In this document: positions 7,589 through 16,455 of the stretch, in pieces | How positions within the stretch are numbered: position 1 is the first letter of the stretch | Layout: each line of letters opens with the position of its first letter | Assembly: GCF_001908235.1 (NCBI RefSeq) | Contig: NZ_LGHK01000162.1 | Span: 1-45,986, forward strand | Direction of reading: 5' to 3' | Length of the DNA: 45,986 nucleotides | Origin: Bradyrhizobium sp. NAS96.2 | Lineage (GTDB): Bacteria; Pseudomonadota; Alphaproteobacteria; Rhizobiales; Xanthobacteraceae | Translations under genes and position numbers: made by a program | Notes under the pieces: generated by a model | Told to the model about the DNA's origin: nothing | Database searches by the model: none | Seen by the model: only the letters and a program-made list of their open reading frames with translations

Positions 7589-9409
7589 ATGATGATGACC
7601 GAGCAAGCCCGAGACGCAAAGCCCGCCGCGATCGACAAGGAGCGGCTGCGCCTGAAATATCGGGAGGAGCGCAACAAGCGGCTGCGTCCCGACGGCAATG
7701 ACCAGTATCTCCAGATCAAGGGCCAGCTCGCGCATTATCTCGAGGATCCCTACACGCCGGTGGTGGAGCGCGCGCCGAAGACCGATCACGTCACCTTCGC
7801 CTTCATCGGCGGCGGTTTCGCCGGGCTCGCCACCGCGGCGCGGCTGACTGAGGCCGGCGTCAAGGATGTCCGTATTGTCGAGAAGGGCGGCGATTTCGGC
7901 GGCACCTGGTACTGGAACAGGTATCCCGGCGCGCAATGCGACACGGCGTCGATGGTCTATATGCCGCTGCTCGAAGAGACCGGCCACATGCCGTCGGAGA
8001 AATACGCGCATGCGCCGGAGATCCTGGCGCACTGCCAACGGATCGGCAGGCAGTTCGGTCTCTACGACAATGCGCTGTTTCATACCGAGGTGACGAGCCT
8101 CGACTGGGACGCGGCGCAATCGCGCTGGATCATCCGCACGACGCGGGGCGATGCCTTCACCGCGCAATATGTCGGCATCGGCACCGGCCCGCTGCATGTG
8201 CCGAAGCTGCCCGGCATTCCCGGCATCGAGCGCTTCAAGGGCCACTCGTTCCACACCAGCCGCTGGGATTACGACTACACCGGCGGTGATCCCCGGGGCG
8301 CGCCGATGGACAAGCTTGCCGACAAGCGCGTCGGCATCATCGGCACCGGCGCAACGTCGGTGCAATGCATTCCGCACCTCGCGCGCGCCTGCAAGGAGCT
8401 CTACGTGTTCCAGCGCACGCCGTCGTCGGTCGACGTGCGCGGCAATGGACTGATCGATCCCGACTGGTTTGCCGATATCGCAACGCCGGGCTGGCAGCAG
8501 CGCTGGCTGGAGAATTTCACCGCCAACCAGGCCGGTGGATCGGCCGAGGAAGATCTGGTGCAGGACGGCTGGACCGACCTCTCCAAGCGCATTCGCGCCA
8601 AGATCATGCTGCTGCCGCGCGAGCAGCGCAGCGTGGAAAACATGCGGGCGGCGTTCGAGGATTCCGACTTCGAGAAGATGGAGGAGATCCGCAACCGGGT
8701 CGACACCATCGTGCGCGATTCCGGCACGGCGAAAAACCTGAAGGCCTGGTACGGCCAGCTCTGCAAGCGGCCGTGTTTCCACGACGCCTATCTGCAGGCG
8801 TTCAACACCCCGAGCACCCATCTGGTCGATACCGACGGCAAAGGCGTCGAAGAGATCACCGAGAACGGGATCGTCGTCGCGGGCAAGGAGTACAAGCTCG
8901 ACTGCATCATCTACGCGTCCGGCTTTGAGGTCGGCACCGAGTATAAGCGGCGGGCCGGTTTCGACGCGACGGGCCAGGACGGCCTCAAACTGTCGGAGTA
9001 TTGGGCCGAGGGCATGCGCACCAAGCACGGCATCCATGTGCATGGCTTTCCGAACCTGTTCTTCGTGCAGCCGACGCAGGGCGCCAATTTGATCTCCAAC
9101 GTGCCGCATAACCTGACCGAAGCGGCGCGCACCATCGCCCTGATGGTCGGTCATGCGCAGGCCAATGGCTTCAAGGAAATCGAAGTCAGCAAGGAGGCCG
9201 AGGACCGCTGGGTCGAGCTGCTGCTGACCGCGGTCGGCCGGATGATCGGCGGTCCCGATTGCACGCCCGGCTATTACAACAATGAGGGACGTGAGCCCGG
9301 GCCCGCGGCCAAGCTCAATGTCGGCTATCCGGCGGGCGCGCTCGCCTACTTCAAATATATCGACGAGTGGCGCCGCAGCGGCCAGTTCGAAGGCGTGCAA
9401 TTCCGCTGA
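7589..9409 (+). CDS. Baeyer-Villiger-type flavin monooxygenase
   Basis: A cytoplasmic FAD- and NADPH-dependent monooxygenase of 606 residues. The FAD-binding GGGFAG lies near residues 74-79. The Baeyer-Villiger fingerprint FxGxxxHxxxW is present as FKGHSFHTSRW (216-226), and the NADPH-binding GTGATS lies near 252-257. Family members insert oxygen next to a ketone to give an ester or lactone (cyclohexanone, phenylacetone and steroid monooxygenases). An N-terminal extension of about 65 residues before the first dinucleotide fold is seen in several larger members. The start has three ATG codons in a row (7589, 7592, 7595). It lies 47 bases after the broken acyl-CoA dehydrogenase and 49 before the alkylsulfatase, so co-transcription is likely. 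The ketone substrate is not predictable. Confidence 0.88.
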   Translation: MMMTEQARDAKPAAIDKERLRLKYREERNKRLRPDGNDQYLQIKGQLAHYLEDPYTPVVERAPKTDHVTFAFIGGGFAGLATAARLTEAGVKDVRIVEKGGDFGGTWYWNRYPGAQCDTASMVYMPLLEETGHMPSEKYAHAPEILAHCQRIGRQFGLYDNALFHTEVTSLDWDAAQSRWIIRTTRGDAFTAQYVGIGTGPLHVPKLPGIPGIERFKGHSFHTSRWDYDYTGGDPRGAPMDKLADKRVGIIGTGATSVQCIPHLARACKELYVFQRTPSSVDVRGNGLIDPDWFADIATPGWQQRWLENFTANQAGGSAEEDLVQDGWTDLSKRIRAKIMLLPREQRSVENMRAAFEDSDFEKMEEIRNRVDTIVRDSGTAKNLKAWYGQLCKRPCFHDAYLQAFNTPSTHLVDTDGKGVEEITENGIVVAGKEYKLDCIIYASGFEVGTEYKRRAGFDATGQDGLKLSEYWAEGMRTKHGIHVHGFPNLFFVQPTQGANLISNVPHNLTEAARTIALMVGHAQANGFKEIEVSKEAEDRWVELLLTAVGRMIGGPDCTPGYYNNEGREPGPAAKLNVGYPAGALAYFKYIDEWRRSGQFEGVQFR

Positions 9410-9458
9410 GCGGTGCGTGATCGAGACTGATTTCTGCCCAACGAGGGAGTGCCTGAGT

Positions 9459-11402
9459 ATGACCCAGACAACCGCAGGTGAGACGTCGCACGAAGCTCCG
9501 AAGGCGGCATCCGCGCCGGTCATCGCGCAGCACGAGGCGACACTGAAGGCGCTGCCGTTCTCCGACACCAGAGACTTCGACGACGCTGCGCGCGGCTTTC
9601 TCGGCACCATCGAGAATGCGCGCATCACCTCGGCGCAGGGCAGGGTGGTCTGGAGTCTGGAGCCTTACGGCTTCCTCTCCGAGGAGAAGGCGCCTGCGAC
9701 CGTCGATCCGAGCCTGTGGCGGCAGTCGCGGCTCAACATGCATCACGGCCTGTTCGAGGTGGTGCCGGGCGTCTACCAGGTGCGCGGCCTCGACATCGCC
9801 AACATGACGCTGATCGAGGGCGACAAGGGCGTCATCGTGGTCGACACGCTGACCTCGATCGAGGGCGCGCGCGCTGCGATGGAGCTGTACTTCCGGCATC
9901 GCGGCAAGCGGCCGGTCGCCGCCGTGATCTTCACCCATACCCACACCGACCATTGGGGCGGCGCGCGCGGCGTGCTCGACGACGCCATGCTGGCGGCAGG
10001 CGTGCCGATCATCGCGCCGAACTTCTTCATGGAGCACGCGGTCTCCGAGAACATCATCGCGGGACCGGCGATGCTGCGCCGCGCGCAATACCAGTTCGGA
10101 CCGTTCCTCGCCAAGGGCGTGCGCGGCCATGTCGATTGCGGCCTCGGCAAGACCATGGCCGCGGGCGGCGTGGCGCTGCTGCGGCCGACCGATCTGATCA
10201 TCGCGACTGGCGACAGGCGCGTGATTGACGGCGTCGAGTTCGAATTCCAGATGGCGCCGAACAGCGAAGCGCCGGCGGAGATGCATTTCTTCATCCCGCG
10301 CTACAAGCTGTTGAACCTCGCGGAAAACTGCACGCACAATTTCCACAATTTGCTGCCGTTCCGCGGCGCCGATGTGCGCGATGCTTTGGCCTGGTCAAAA
10401 TATCTCGGCGAAGCCTTGCAGATGTGGGGCGGCAAGGCCGAGGCGATGTGCGGCCAGCATCACTGGCCGGTGTGGGGGCGGGAGCGGATCGACACCATGA
10501 TCCGCGAGCAGCGCGATCTCTACAAATACGCGCATGACCAGACCATCCGGCTGATGAACCACGGGCTCAACGCGGCCGAGATCGCCGAGACGATCCGACT
10601 GCCGCAGAGTCTTGAAGGCGCCTGGCACGGCCGCGGCTATTACGGCCATATCAGGCACAATGTGAAGGCGATCTACCAGAAGTATCTCGGCTGGTACGAC
10701 GCCAATCCGGTCAATCTGGATCCGCTGCCGCCGGTCGAGGCCGGCAGGAAGTATGTCGAGTATATGGGCGGCGCCGATGCGATCCTGAAATGCGCCGCGG
10801 CGGACTTCGCCAAGGGCGAATTCCGCTTCGTGGCGCAGGCCGTCAGCCATCTCGTGTTCGCCGAGCCCGACAATCAGGCGGCCCGCGCATTGCTCGCCGA
10901 CACGTTCGAGCAATTGGGCTATGCCGCCGAGAGCTCGACCTGGCGCAACGCCTATCTGTTCGGCGCCCAGGAGCTGCGGCAGGGCATGCCGAAGACGCCG
11001 CCGCGCTCGCCGATGCCGCGCGAGACGTTGGCCGCGCTGCGCACCGGGCAGCTCTGGGACGTGCTCGGCATCCGCCTCAACGGCCCGAAGGCCGAAGGCA
11101 AGCACATCGTGCTGAACTGGAGTTTTACCGACACGGGCGAGACCTTCGTCCTCAATCTCGAAAACTCGGCGCTGACTTACATCGAGGGTGCGCAGGCCGC
11201 GGATGCGCACGCCAGCTTCACGCTGGCGCGCAGCGTGCTGGACGAGGTCATTGCGAAGCTGACCACGTTCCCGGAAGCCGTCGCCGCCGGCAAGGTCAAG
11301 GTCTCCGGCGAGCCGCTGCGGCTCGGCGAGTTGATGATGCTGATGGACGAATTCCCGCGGATGTTCGAGATCGTCGAGCCGAAGCGGACGGTGGTGAGGT
11401 AA
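9459..11402 (+). CDS. Alkylsulfatase, metallo-beta-lactamase fold (SdsA1/BDS1 type)
   Basis: An enzyme of 647 residues that cleaves alkyl sulfate esters to an alcohol and sulfate. The zinc motif THTHTDHWGG begins at residue 159. It is preceded by LIEGDKGVIVVDT and followed by a helical dimerisation region (YMGGADAILKCAAADFAKGEFRFVAQAV) and a C-terminal SCP2-like domain, an order and length that match SdsA1. No export signal is visible, unlike the secreted SdsA1, so a cytoplasmic site is likely. ATG 9459 follows a gaggga site; the frame is open further upstream but overlaps the monooxygenase. It is the last gene of the putative IclR-controlled group and ends at an intergenic repeat that separates it from the convergent liv-type operon. 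Confidence 0.9.
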   Translation: MTQTTAGETSHEAPKAASAPVIAQHEATLKALPFSDTRDFDDAARGFLGTIENARITSAQGRVVWSLEPYGFLSEEKAPATVDPSLWRQSRLNMHHGLFEVVPGVYQVRGLDIANMTLIEGDKGVIVVDTLTSIEGARAAMELYFRHRGKRPVAAVIFTHTHTDHWGGARGVLDDAMLAAGVPIIAPNFFMEHAVSENIIAGPAMLRRAQYQFGPFLAKGVRGHVDCGLGKTMAAGGVALLRPTDLIIATGDRRVIDGVEFEFQMAPNSEAPAEMHFFIPRYKLLNLAENCTHNFHNLLPFRGADVRDALAWSKYLGEALQMWGGKAEAMCGQHHWPVWGRERIDTMIREQRDLYKYAHDQTIRLMNHGLNAAEIAETIRLPQSLEGAWHGRGYYGHIRHNVKAIYQKYLGWYDANPVNLDPLPPVEAGRKYVEYMGGADAILKCAAADFAKGEFRFVAQAVSHLVFAEPDNQAARALLADTFEQLGYAAESSTWRNAYLFGAQELRQGMPKTPPRSPMPRETLAALRTGQLWDVLGIRLNGPKAEGKHIVLNWSFTDTGETFVLNLENSALTYIEGAQAADAHASFTLARSVLDEVIAKLTTFPEAVAAGKVKVSGEPLRLGELMMLMDEFPRMFEIVEPKRTVVR

Positions 11403-11424
11403 CGCCGCGCGTGCGGAATTAATG

Positions 11425-11555
11425 CCCGTCACCCTGAGGAGCGCGCTCTTGCGCGCGTCTCGAAGGGTCGACGGCCCGGCTGGTGGCCGATTCATCCTTC
11501 GAGGCTCGCCCAGCGGTGCAAGTGCACCGCAAGGCTCGCACCTCAGGATGACGGG
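11425..11555. repeat. Intergenic palindromic repeat, family A, copy 2
   Basis: The ends pair imperfectly: cccgtcaccctgagg (11425-11439) and cctcaggatgacggg (11541-11555). The internal ctggtggccg, the catccttcgaggctcgc stretch and the ctcgcacctcaggatgacgg tail match the copy at 149-241 in the same orientation. This copy carries about 20 additional bases in its right arm, and these form a small hairpin of their own (gcggtgca 11513-11520 with tgcaccgc 11523-11530). It lies between two convergent operons and may also stop transcription, though it has no T-run. Confidence 0.8.
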
Positions 11556-11570
11556 TTGTTGAGTGTCGCC

Positions 11571-12275
11571 TCAAATCCCGAGATACGCCGCCTGCACCTG
11601 CTTGTTGTTGGCGAGCTCGGCGCTGGTGCCCTGCATAATCACGTTGCCGCTTTCCAGCACATAGGCGCGCTGCACCAGTGACAGCGCGCGGCTGACATTC
11701 TGCTCGACCAGGAGGATCGCAGTGCCCATCTTGTGGATCTCGCCGATCTTCTCGAAGGTCACGTCGGTCATCACGGGCGCCAGGCCGAGCGAGGGTTCGT
11801 CCAGCATCAAGAGGCGGGGTTTCAGCATCAGGCCGCGGCCGACCGCGACCATCTGCTGCTCGCCGCCGCTCATGGTGCCGGCGAGCTGCTTCCTGCGGTC
11901 GGCGAGTCGCGGGAAGATGCTGTAGACCAGCTCCATCGTGCGCGCGCGATCCGCCTTGGCCTTCGGCGTATAGGCACCGATCTCGAGATTCTCCTGCACC
12001 GTCATGTCCGGGAATACCTGGCGGCCTTCGGGGACATGCGCGATGCCGAGCTCCGGAATCCGGTACGGCGGCAGCGTCGCGAGGTCGACGCCGTCGAAGG
12101 TGACCTTGCCTGCGAACAGTTTGACGAGGCCGGAGACCGCGCGCAGCGTCGTGCTCTTGCCGGCGCCGTTGGCGCCCAGCAGGCCGACGGCTTCGCCCTC
12201 GCCAATGGAGATGCTGACATCGGTGATGGCAGGGACCGAACCATAGCTGGCGCTGACGCGGGAGAGCTCAAGCAT
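11571..12275 (-). CDS. livF: Branched-chain amino acid-type ABC importer ATPase, LivF type
   Basis: A short ATPase of 234 residues, the LivF size, encoded last in the five-gene importer operon. Walker A is GANGAGKST (34-42), the signature MSGGEQQMVAVGRGL and Walker B LLMLDEPSLGLAP are intact, and VEQNVSRAL carries the variant switch region typical of LivF. Its start overlaps the end of the livG-type gene by 8 bases, which implies translational coupling. The symbol denotes position and family only; many importers of this type in soil alphaproteobacteria carry aromatic acids, amides or other solutes instead of leucine. Confidence 0.9.
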   Translation of the reverse strand: MLELSRVSASYGSVPAITDVSISIGEGEAVGLLGANGAGKSTTLRAVSGLVKLFAGKVTFDGVDLATLPPYRIPELGIAHVPEGRQVFPDMTVQENLEIGAYTPKAKADRARTMELVYSIFPRLADRRKQLAGTMSGGEQQMVAVGRGLMLKPRLLMLDEPSLGLAPVMTDVTFEKIGEIHKMGTAILLVEQNVSRALSLVQRAYVLESGNVIMQGTSAELANNKQVQAAYLGI

Positions 12276-13017
12276 GTCCGTCTCCCTGCGTCGGCGGATG
12301 CACGTAGGAGCCGAGATAGGCGCGGATCACTTCCGGATTTTCCACGATCTCCTTCGGCGCGCCCTCGGCGATCTTCTGGCCGTGGTCGAGCACCACGATG
12401 TGGCGGGCCACCGCCATGATCGCACGCATCACGTGCTCGACGATCACGATGGTCAGGCCGCTGGCAGAGAGTTTTTTCACCAGCGCCACCGCCTGGTCGA
12501 TCTCGGCCGGGTTGAGACCGGCCATCACCTCGTCGAGCAGCAGAATCCTGGGCTGGGTTGCCAGCGCGCGGGCCATCTCCAGCCGGCGCTGGTCGATCGT
12601 GGTGAGATCCTTGGCCGGGGTGTGCTCCCTGGCGCCGAGGCCGACGAACTCGATCGCCTCGCGCGCCTTGCTGCGGGCGGCGGCGATATGCCGGTCGCGC
12701 AGGAAGGCGCCGGTCATCACATTGGCGAGCACCGTCATCGCGCCGAACGGTTTGGCGACCTGGAAGGTGCGGGCCATGCCGAGCGCGCAGACGTCGTGCG
12801 GCTTGAGGCCAACGACCTCGTGACCGAAGGCGAGGACCGAGCCGGAGTCCGGCCGGTGAAATCCCGTGATCAAATGAAAGCTCGTGGTCTTGCCGGCGCC
12901 GTTCGGTCCGATCAGCGCGACCGTCTCATTCTCCTGCACGGTGAAGCTGACGTCCTGCACGGCGCGGAGGCCGCCGAAGCGCTTGCTGAGACCCTTGATG
13001 ACCAGTGCTTCCGCCAT
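12268..13017 (-). CDS. livG: Branched-chain amino acid-type ABC importer ATPase, LivG type
   Basis: The second ATPase of the importer, 249 residues. Walker A GPNGAGKT is at 37-44 and the Q-loop region reads MARTFQVAKPF. Walker B is RILLLDEVMAGLNP. The C-loop is unusual: where most LivG proteins have a Gly-containing LPYG or LSGG motif, this one has LTTIDQRR (138-145). The related variant LTLAGRKR is found in a branch of LivG proteins that share the same DEVMAGLNP continuation, so this may be a lineage feature, not damage. It starts 10 bases after the livM-type gene. Confidence 0.88.
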   Translation of the reverse strand: MAEALVIKGLSKRFGGLRAVQDVSFTVQENETVALIGPNGAGKTTSFHLITGFHRPDSGSVLAFGHEVVGLKPHDVCALGMARTFQVAKPFGAMTVLANVMTGAFLRDRHIAAARSKAREAIEFVGLGAREHTPAKDLTTIDQRRLEMARALATQPRILLLDEVMAGLNPAEIDQAVALVKKLSASGLTIVIVEHVMRAIMAVARHIVVLDHGQKIAEGAPKEIVENPEVIRAYLGSYVHPPTQGDGHA

Positions 13018-13027
13018 CGCAGCGACC

Positions 13028-14014
13028 TCAGGCGCGCGCCGGCTTGCGCCGGAGGGTGCGGTGATAGACGTCGCTCGCGAACCCGATCAACCCGGTCGGC
13101 CGCCACAGGATGACCGCCATCAGGATCAGGCTGTAGACCGTGAGCTGGATGCCGCCCACCGAGCTGCCGAGCCAGCTTTGCAGCAGCGCTGAGGTGGTCT
13201 CCAGCAGCACCGTGCCGATCACCGGACCCCACAGCGTGCCGATGCCGCCGACGATCGACACCAGCGCCGCCTCGATCGAGACGTTGAAGCTGAACGCGGT
13301 CGCGGGATCAATGAAGTAGATGTACTGGGTGTAGAAGGTGCCGGCGAGCGCGGTCAGAAACGCGCTGATCATGTAGATGTCGCGCTTGATCTTGGGGGCG
13401 TTGACGCCGACCGCTTCGGCGGCATCTTCATCCTCGCCGATGGCGACGAGGTAGTAGCCCATCCAGGATTCTTCGATCCTGTGGGTGATCCATAGTCCGA
13501 CCGCGAGCAGTCCGAGCACGACATAGTAATAGGACGACTTCTCCTCGAACTGCATCATCAGCGGCGCGCTGCCGAGATTCGGGATCGTGGTGCCTTCGGC
13601 GCCCCAGGCGAAGTCGCGGAATTTGAGGAAGATCAGCATCAGCACCTGGGCGGTCGCAATGGTGGCGATGGTGAAATAGGGGCCGCGCAGGCGGAAACAG
13701 AGCCAGCCGATCGGCAGGCTCGCCAGCATCGCGACCACTCCGCCCGCGACCATCCCGATCCAGGGCGAGATGCCATAATTCACCTGCATGATGGTCGAGG
13801 TGTAGGCGCCGAGGCCGAAATAGGCGGCGTGCCCGAGCGACAGCTGCTTGGCATAGCCGCCCATCAGGTTCCAGGCGACGCCGATGAAGGAGAACAAGAG
13901 GATGCGGATGAAGATGTCGATCGCGAACGACGAGGTGACGAGTTGCGGCAGAGCGAGCATGACGACCGCCCCGATCGCCAGCCAAAGCCACTTCATTTTG
14001 CCTGAGGTCTGCAT
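13028..14014 (-). CDS. livM: Branched-chain amino acid-type ABC importer permease, LivM type
   Basis: An inner-membrane permease of 328 residues with multiple hydrophobic segments. It has the LivM-typical stretches GGYAKQLSLGHAAYFGLGAY and SIVGGIGTLWGPVIG. ATG 14014 overlaps the TGA of the livH-type gene by one base, which indicates coupled translation; the frame remains open further upstream, but only through the livH gene out of frame. The C-terminus is basic (YHRTLRRKPARA), as expected for a cytoplasmic tail. It forms the channel with the LivH-type subunit. Confidence 0.9.
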   Translation of the reverse strand: MQTSGKMKWLWLAIGAVVMLALPQLVTSSFAIDIFIRILLFSFIGVAWNLMGGYAKQLSLGHAAYFGLGAYTSTIMQVNYGISPWIGMVAGGVVAMLASLPIGWLCFRLRGPYFTIATIATAQVLMLIFLKFRDFAWGAEGTTIPNLGSAPLMMQFEEKSSYYYVVLGLLAVGLWITHRIEESWMGYYLVAIGEDEDAAEAVGVNAPKIKRDIYMISAFLTALAGTFYTQYIYFIDPATAFSFNVSIEAALVSIVGGIGTLWGPVIGTVLLETTSALLQSWLGSSVGGIQLTVYSLILMAVILWRPTGLIGFASDVYHRTLRRKPARA

Positions 14015-14883
14015 CAGCGGCCTCTTCTGGCGCCGAGACCGCTCGGCCTGAAGGCGAGCGTCAGCAGCAGCAGCCCGAACACCACGATGAGGCCGGAATC
14101 GGCGCCGACGAACTGGATGCCGAGCGATTCCGCGATGCCCATCATCAGGCTCGCGACCAGCGCGCCCATCACATTGCCGAGCGTGCCCATCACGACGGCG
14201 ACGAACGCCATCAGCACGAACACCTGGCCGACGAAGGGATAGGCCGAATAGAACGGCATCAAGAGCGAGCCGGCGGCGCCCGCGAGCGCGAGCGCGGTGC
14301 CGAACGCCACCGCGAACACGCGGTTCGGATTGATCCCCATCAGCATCGCGACGTCGCGGTTCTGCGACGCGGCGCGCATGGCGCGGCCGAGATCGGTGGT
14401 GCGCAGGAACACCCAGAGCAGGCCGCTCAGCGCCATCGCGACCGCGAAGGCGATCAGCTTCGCCACCGGAATGTACAGCCCGCCGATGTGCCAGGCCGAA
14501 TCCGAATAGGAGGTATGGACGGTGCGGTAGTTGGCGCTGAACAGCATCAGCGAGAGATTGAGCAGCAGCAGCGATAGCGCAAACGTCAGGAAGATCTGCG
14601 GCATGTCGTTCGGCCCAAGCACCCTGCGGATCAGGAAGTGCTGGATCACCACGCCGGCGAGGAACAGCACCGGCATCGAGACCACCAGCGAGACCAGCGG
14701 ATCGATGCCGAACTGGGTGGCGAGGAAGAACGAGATATACATCCCGATCATCACGAACTCGCCCTGGGCGAAATTGACGATCTTGACCACGCCGAAGATC
14801 AGCGTGACGCCGATGCTGACAAGCGCGTAGATGCCGCCGATGAGCAGGCCGTTGATCACAGCCTGGGCCAGTGTCTCCCACAT
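14014..14883 (-). CDS. livH: Branched-chain amino acid-type ABC importer permease, LivH type
   Basis: An inner-membrane permease of 289 residues. It shows the LivH N-terminal pattern INGLLIGGIYALVSIGVTLI and a later GTLGNVMGALVASLMMGIAESLG segment that matches the conserved region near the C-terminus of the family. It follows the binding-protein gene by 16 bases and overlaps the livM-type gene by one base. It should pair with LivM to form the membrane channel, driven by the LivF and LivG ATPases. Confidence 0.9.
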   Translation of the reverse strand: MWETLAQAVINGLLIGGIYALVSIGVTLIFGVVKIVNFAQGEFVMIGMYISFFLATQFGIDPLVSLVVSMPVLFLAGVVIQHFLIRRVLGPNDMPQIFLTFALSLLLLNLSLMLFSANYRTVHTSYSDSAWHIGGLYIPVAKLIAFAVAMALSGLLWVFLRTTDLGRAMRAASQNRDVAMLMGINPNRVFAVAFGTALALAGAAGSLLMPFYSAYPFVGQVFVLMAFVAVVMGTLGNVMGALVASLMMGIAESLGIQFVGADSGLIVVFGLLLLTLAFRPSGLGARRGR

Positions 14884-14899
14884 GCGATGCGACCGCGGT

Positions 14900-16153
14900 T
14901 CAGGTCTTCATCAGCGGGGCGCGGGCGTCTTCCTTGGGGAAGATGCTGGCGAGATCGGCATTCTGCCACTGCACGCCGACCGGACGGCCATAGACATTCT
15001 TGCCGTCGGGTCCGAACTTGACCTTGCCGCCGGGCGCCATTGCCGCATAGCCGGAGGAGACGTCGAGCGTCGAGAGCGCCTCGCGCACCTTCTTCGGATC
15101 GGCGGAGGCAGCGCGCTCCAGCGCGTCGGCCAGCATGAAGGTCTGCGCGACCAGGCCGCCGGCATATTCGAAGGCGAATTCGCCGGTGCGCTTCCTGAAT
15201 TCGGCGTTGACCTTCTGGGCATCCTCGTTGACGTCGTGGTTCCAGTGCGCGACGCCCTGCAGGCCTTCGGCCGCCTTGCCGACATTCTTGTAGAAATCCG
15301 GCATCACGAAACCGCCCGAGCCGCCATTGATCGCAATGTCGAGCCCGACCTGCTTCACGGTGCGCACGATCAGGATGAGGTCGTTGAGATAGGACAGCGA
15401 GAACAGCGTATTGGCGCCGGAGGCCTTGACCTTGTTGATCAGCGGGCTGGCATCGGTGAAGCCGGCCGAGTAGGGCTCGAACATCACGATCTCGACGCCT
15501 TCGCCCGGCGCCAGCTCCTTCAGCCCGTTCGAAGTCGAGGTGCCGAACGCGGTGTTCTCGAAGATGACGGCGACCTTGGCTTGTTCGCTGACCAGCTTGG
15601 CCATCTGCAACTGCGCCTTGGCGAACTGTGAGGCACGTGCGAACGGCGTGAAGGTGTAGCTGCGTCCCTTGTTGAGCTGGTCGGAGCTCGATCCGGTGAT
15701 GATCGGAACGTGAGCGCGCTCGCAGACCTCGCTCGCGATCAGGGTCAGCGCGCTGGCGTAGCAGCCGTGGATCGCCGACAGCTTGTTGCCGGTGATCAGG
15801 CGGTCGGTCTCGGTGCGCGTCACCGTGGTGTCGCTCTGCACGTCGGAGACGATGAGGTTGAGCTTGGCGCCGCCGAGCGACTTGATGCCACCGGCTTCGT
15901 TGACCATGTCGACCGCAAGCTTCGCCGCGGCAACGCAGCCGGTGCCGATCTGCGCCATGCTGCCGGTGGTCGGATAGAGCGCGCCGATATTGATCGCGTC
16001 GGCGGCCCAGCCGCGCAGCGGGACCGCGCCGAATGCACCGGCTGCGAGGACGCCGCCGGTCTTGGCCAGGAACTTGCGGCGGTTCAGCTTGGTCCGTGAG
16101 GCTTGGTTTGGTGCGGCATTATTAATGGCCGGCGGCTTGCGGTCCCCTGTCAT
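14900..16153 (-). CDS. ABC importer binding protein, LivJ/LivK (Peripla_BP_6) type, Tat-exported
   Basis: The periplasmic binding protein of the importer encoded downstream, 417 residues. It carries a twin-arginine signal with NRRKFLA at residues 24-30, then a hydrophobic stretch and likely cleavage after GWA at residue 50. The mature domain opens INIGALYPTTGSMAQIG, typical of type I binding proteins for amino acids, amides and aromatic acids. Export by Tat suggests folding in the cytoplasm before transport. The ribosome binding site aggggg precedes ATG 16153. As first gene of the operon it should be the most expressed and sets the ligand, which cannot be read from sequence; proximity to the monooxygenase and alkylsulfatase genes allows a xenobiotic ligand but does not show it. 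Confidence 0.88.
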   Translation of the reverse strand: MTGDRKPPAINNAAPNQASRTKLNRRKFLAKTGGVLAAGAFGAVPLRGWAADAINIGALYPTTGSMAQIGTGCVAAAKLAVDMVNEAGGIKSLGGAKLNLIVSDVQSDTTVTRTETDRLITGNKLSAIHGCYASALTLIASEVCERAHVPIITGSSSDQLNKGRSYTFTPFARASQFAKAQLQMAKLVSEQAKVAVIFENTAFGTSTSNGLKELAPGEGVEIVMFEPYSAGFTDASPLINKVKASGANTLFSLSYLNDLILIVRTVKQVGLDIAINGGSGGFVMPDFYKNVGKAAEGLQGVAHWNHDVNEDAQKVNAEFRKRTGEFAFEYAGGLVAQTFMLADALERAASADPKKVREALSTLDVSSGYAAMAPGGKVKFGPDGKNVYGRPVGVQWQNADLASIFPKEDARAPLMKT

Positions 16154-16455
16154 GGCGTTCCCCCTGTGCGACGACGGCCCGGTTGCTCCGTCCGCTCGCT
16201 TATTATTTTTTGCTCAAGCGGGGCGCATAAGAGCACGTAATTCGGCAATCGCAAAGGCGATATCGGCCGGGCTCATGGGGAAACGAATTGCGACTGGTGC
16301 GTCGCAACAATCGTGTGACGCGCGCGTGTGTGCAGCTTCGTTGCGTGAGAGCTGCCGCCAGACCTGACGGCATTATTGACAATCGAATGACCCGACGAAC
16401 CGGCACGGAGCGTGCCGTCCGGCCCGCCGGATCATTCGATCGGCCGCTGCAACTT
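16154..16455. other. Gene-free stretch between glycosyltransferase and liv-type operon
   Basis: Both flanking genes point left, so this should contain the 3' end of the glycosyltransferase transcript and the promoter of the importer operon. It holds a nested stem-loop (16382-16440) and, nearer the importer, a T-rich patch on the plus strand (around 16200-16212), which is A-rich on the coding strand. I cannot assign -35 and -10 boxes with confidence. Confidence 0.45.
16382..16440. terminator. Nested stem-loop after the glycosyltransferase gene
   Basis: The arms atcgaatga (16382-16390) and tcattcgat (16432-16440) are exact reverse complements. They enclose a shorter perfect hairpin, cggcacg (16401-16407) with cgtgccg (16411-16417), loop gag. 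The structure lies 16 bases past the glycosyltransferase stop codon on its transcript. No T-run follows, so termination is possible but unproven; mRNA 3' protection or a protein site are alternatives. Confidence 0.4.
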
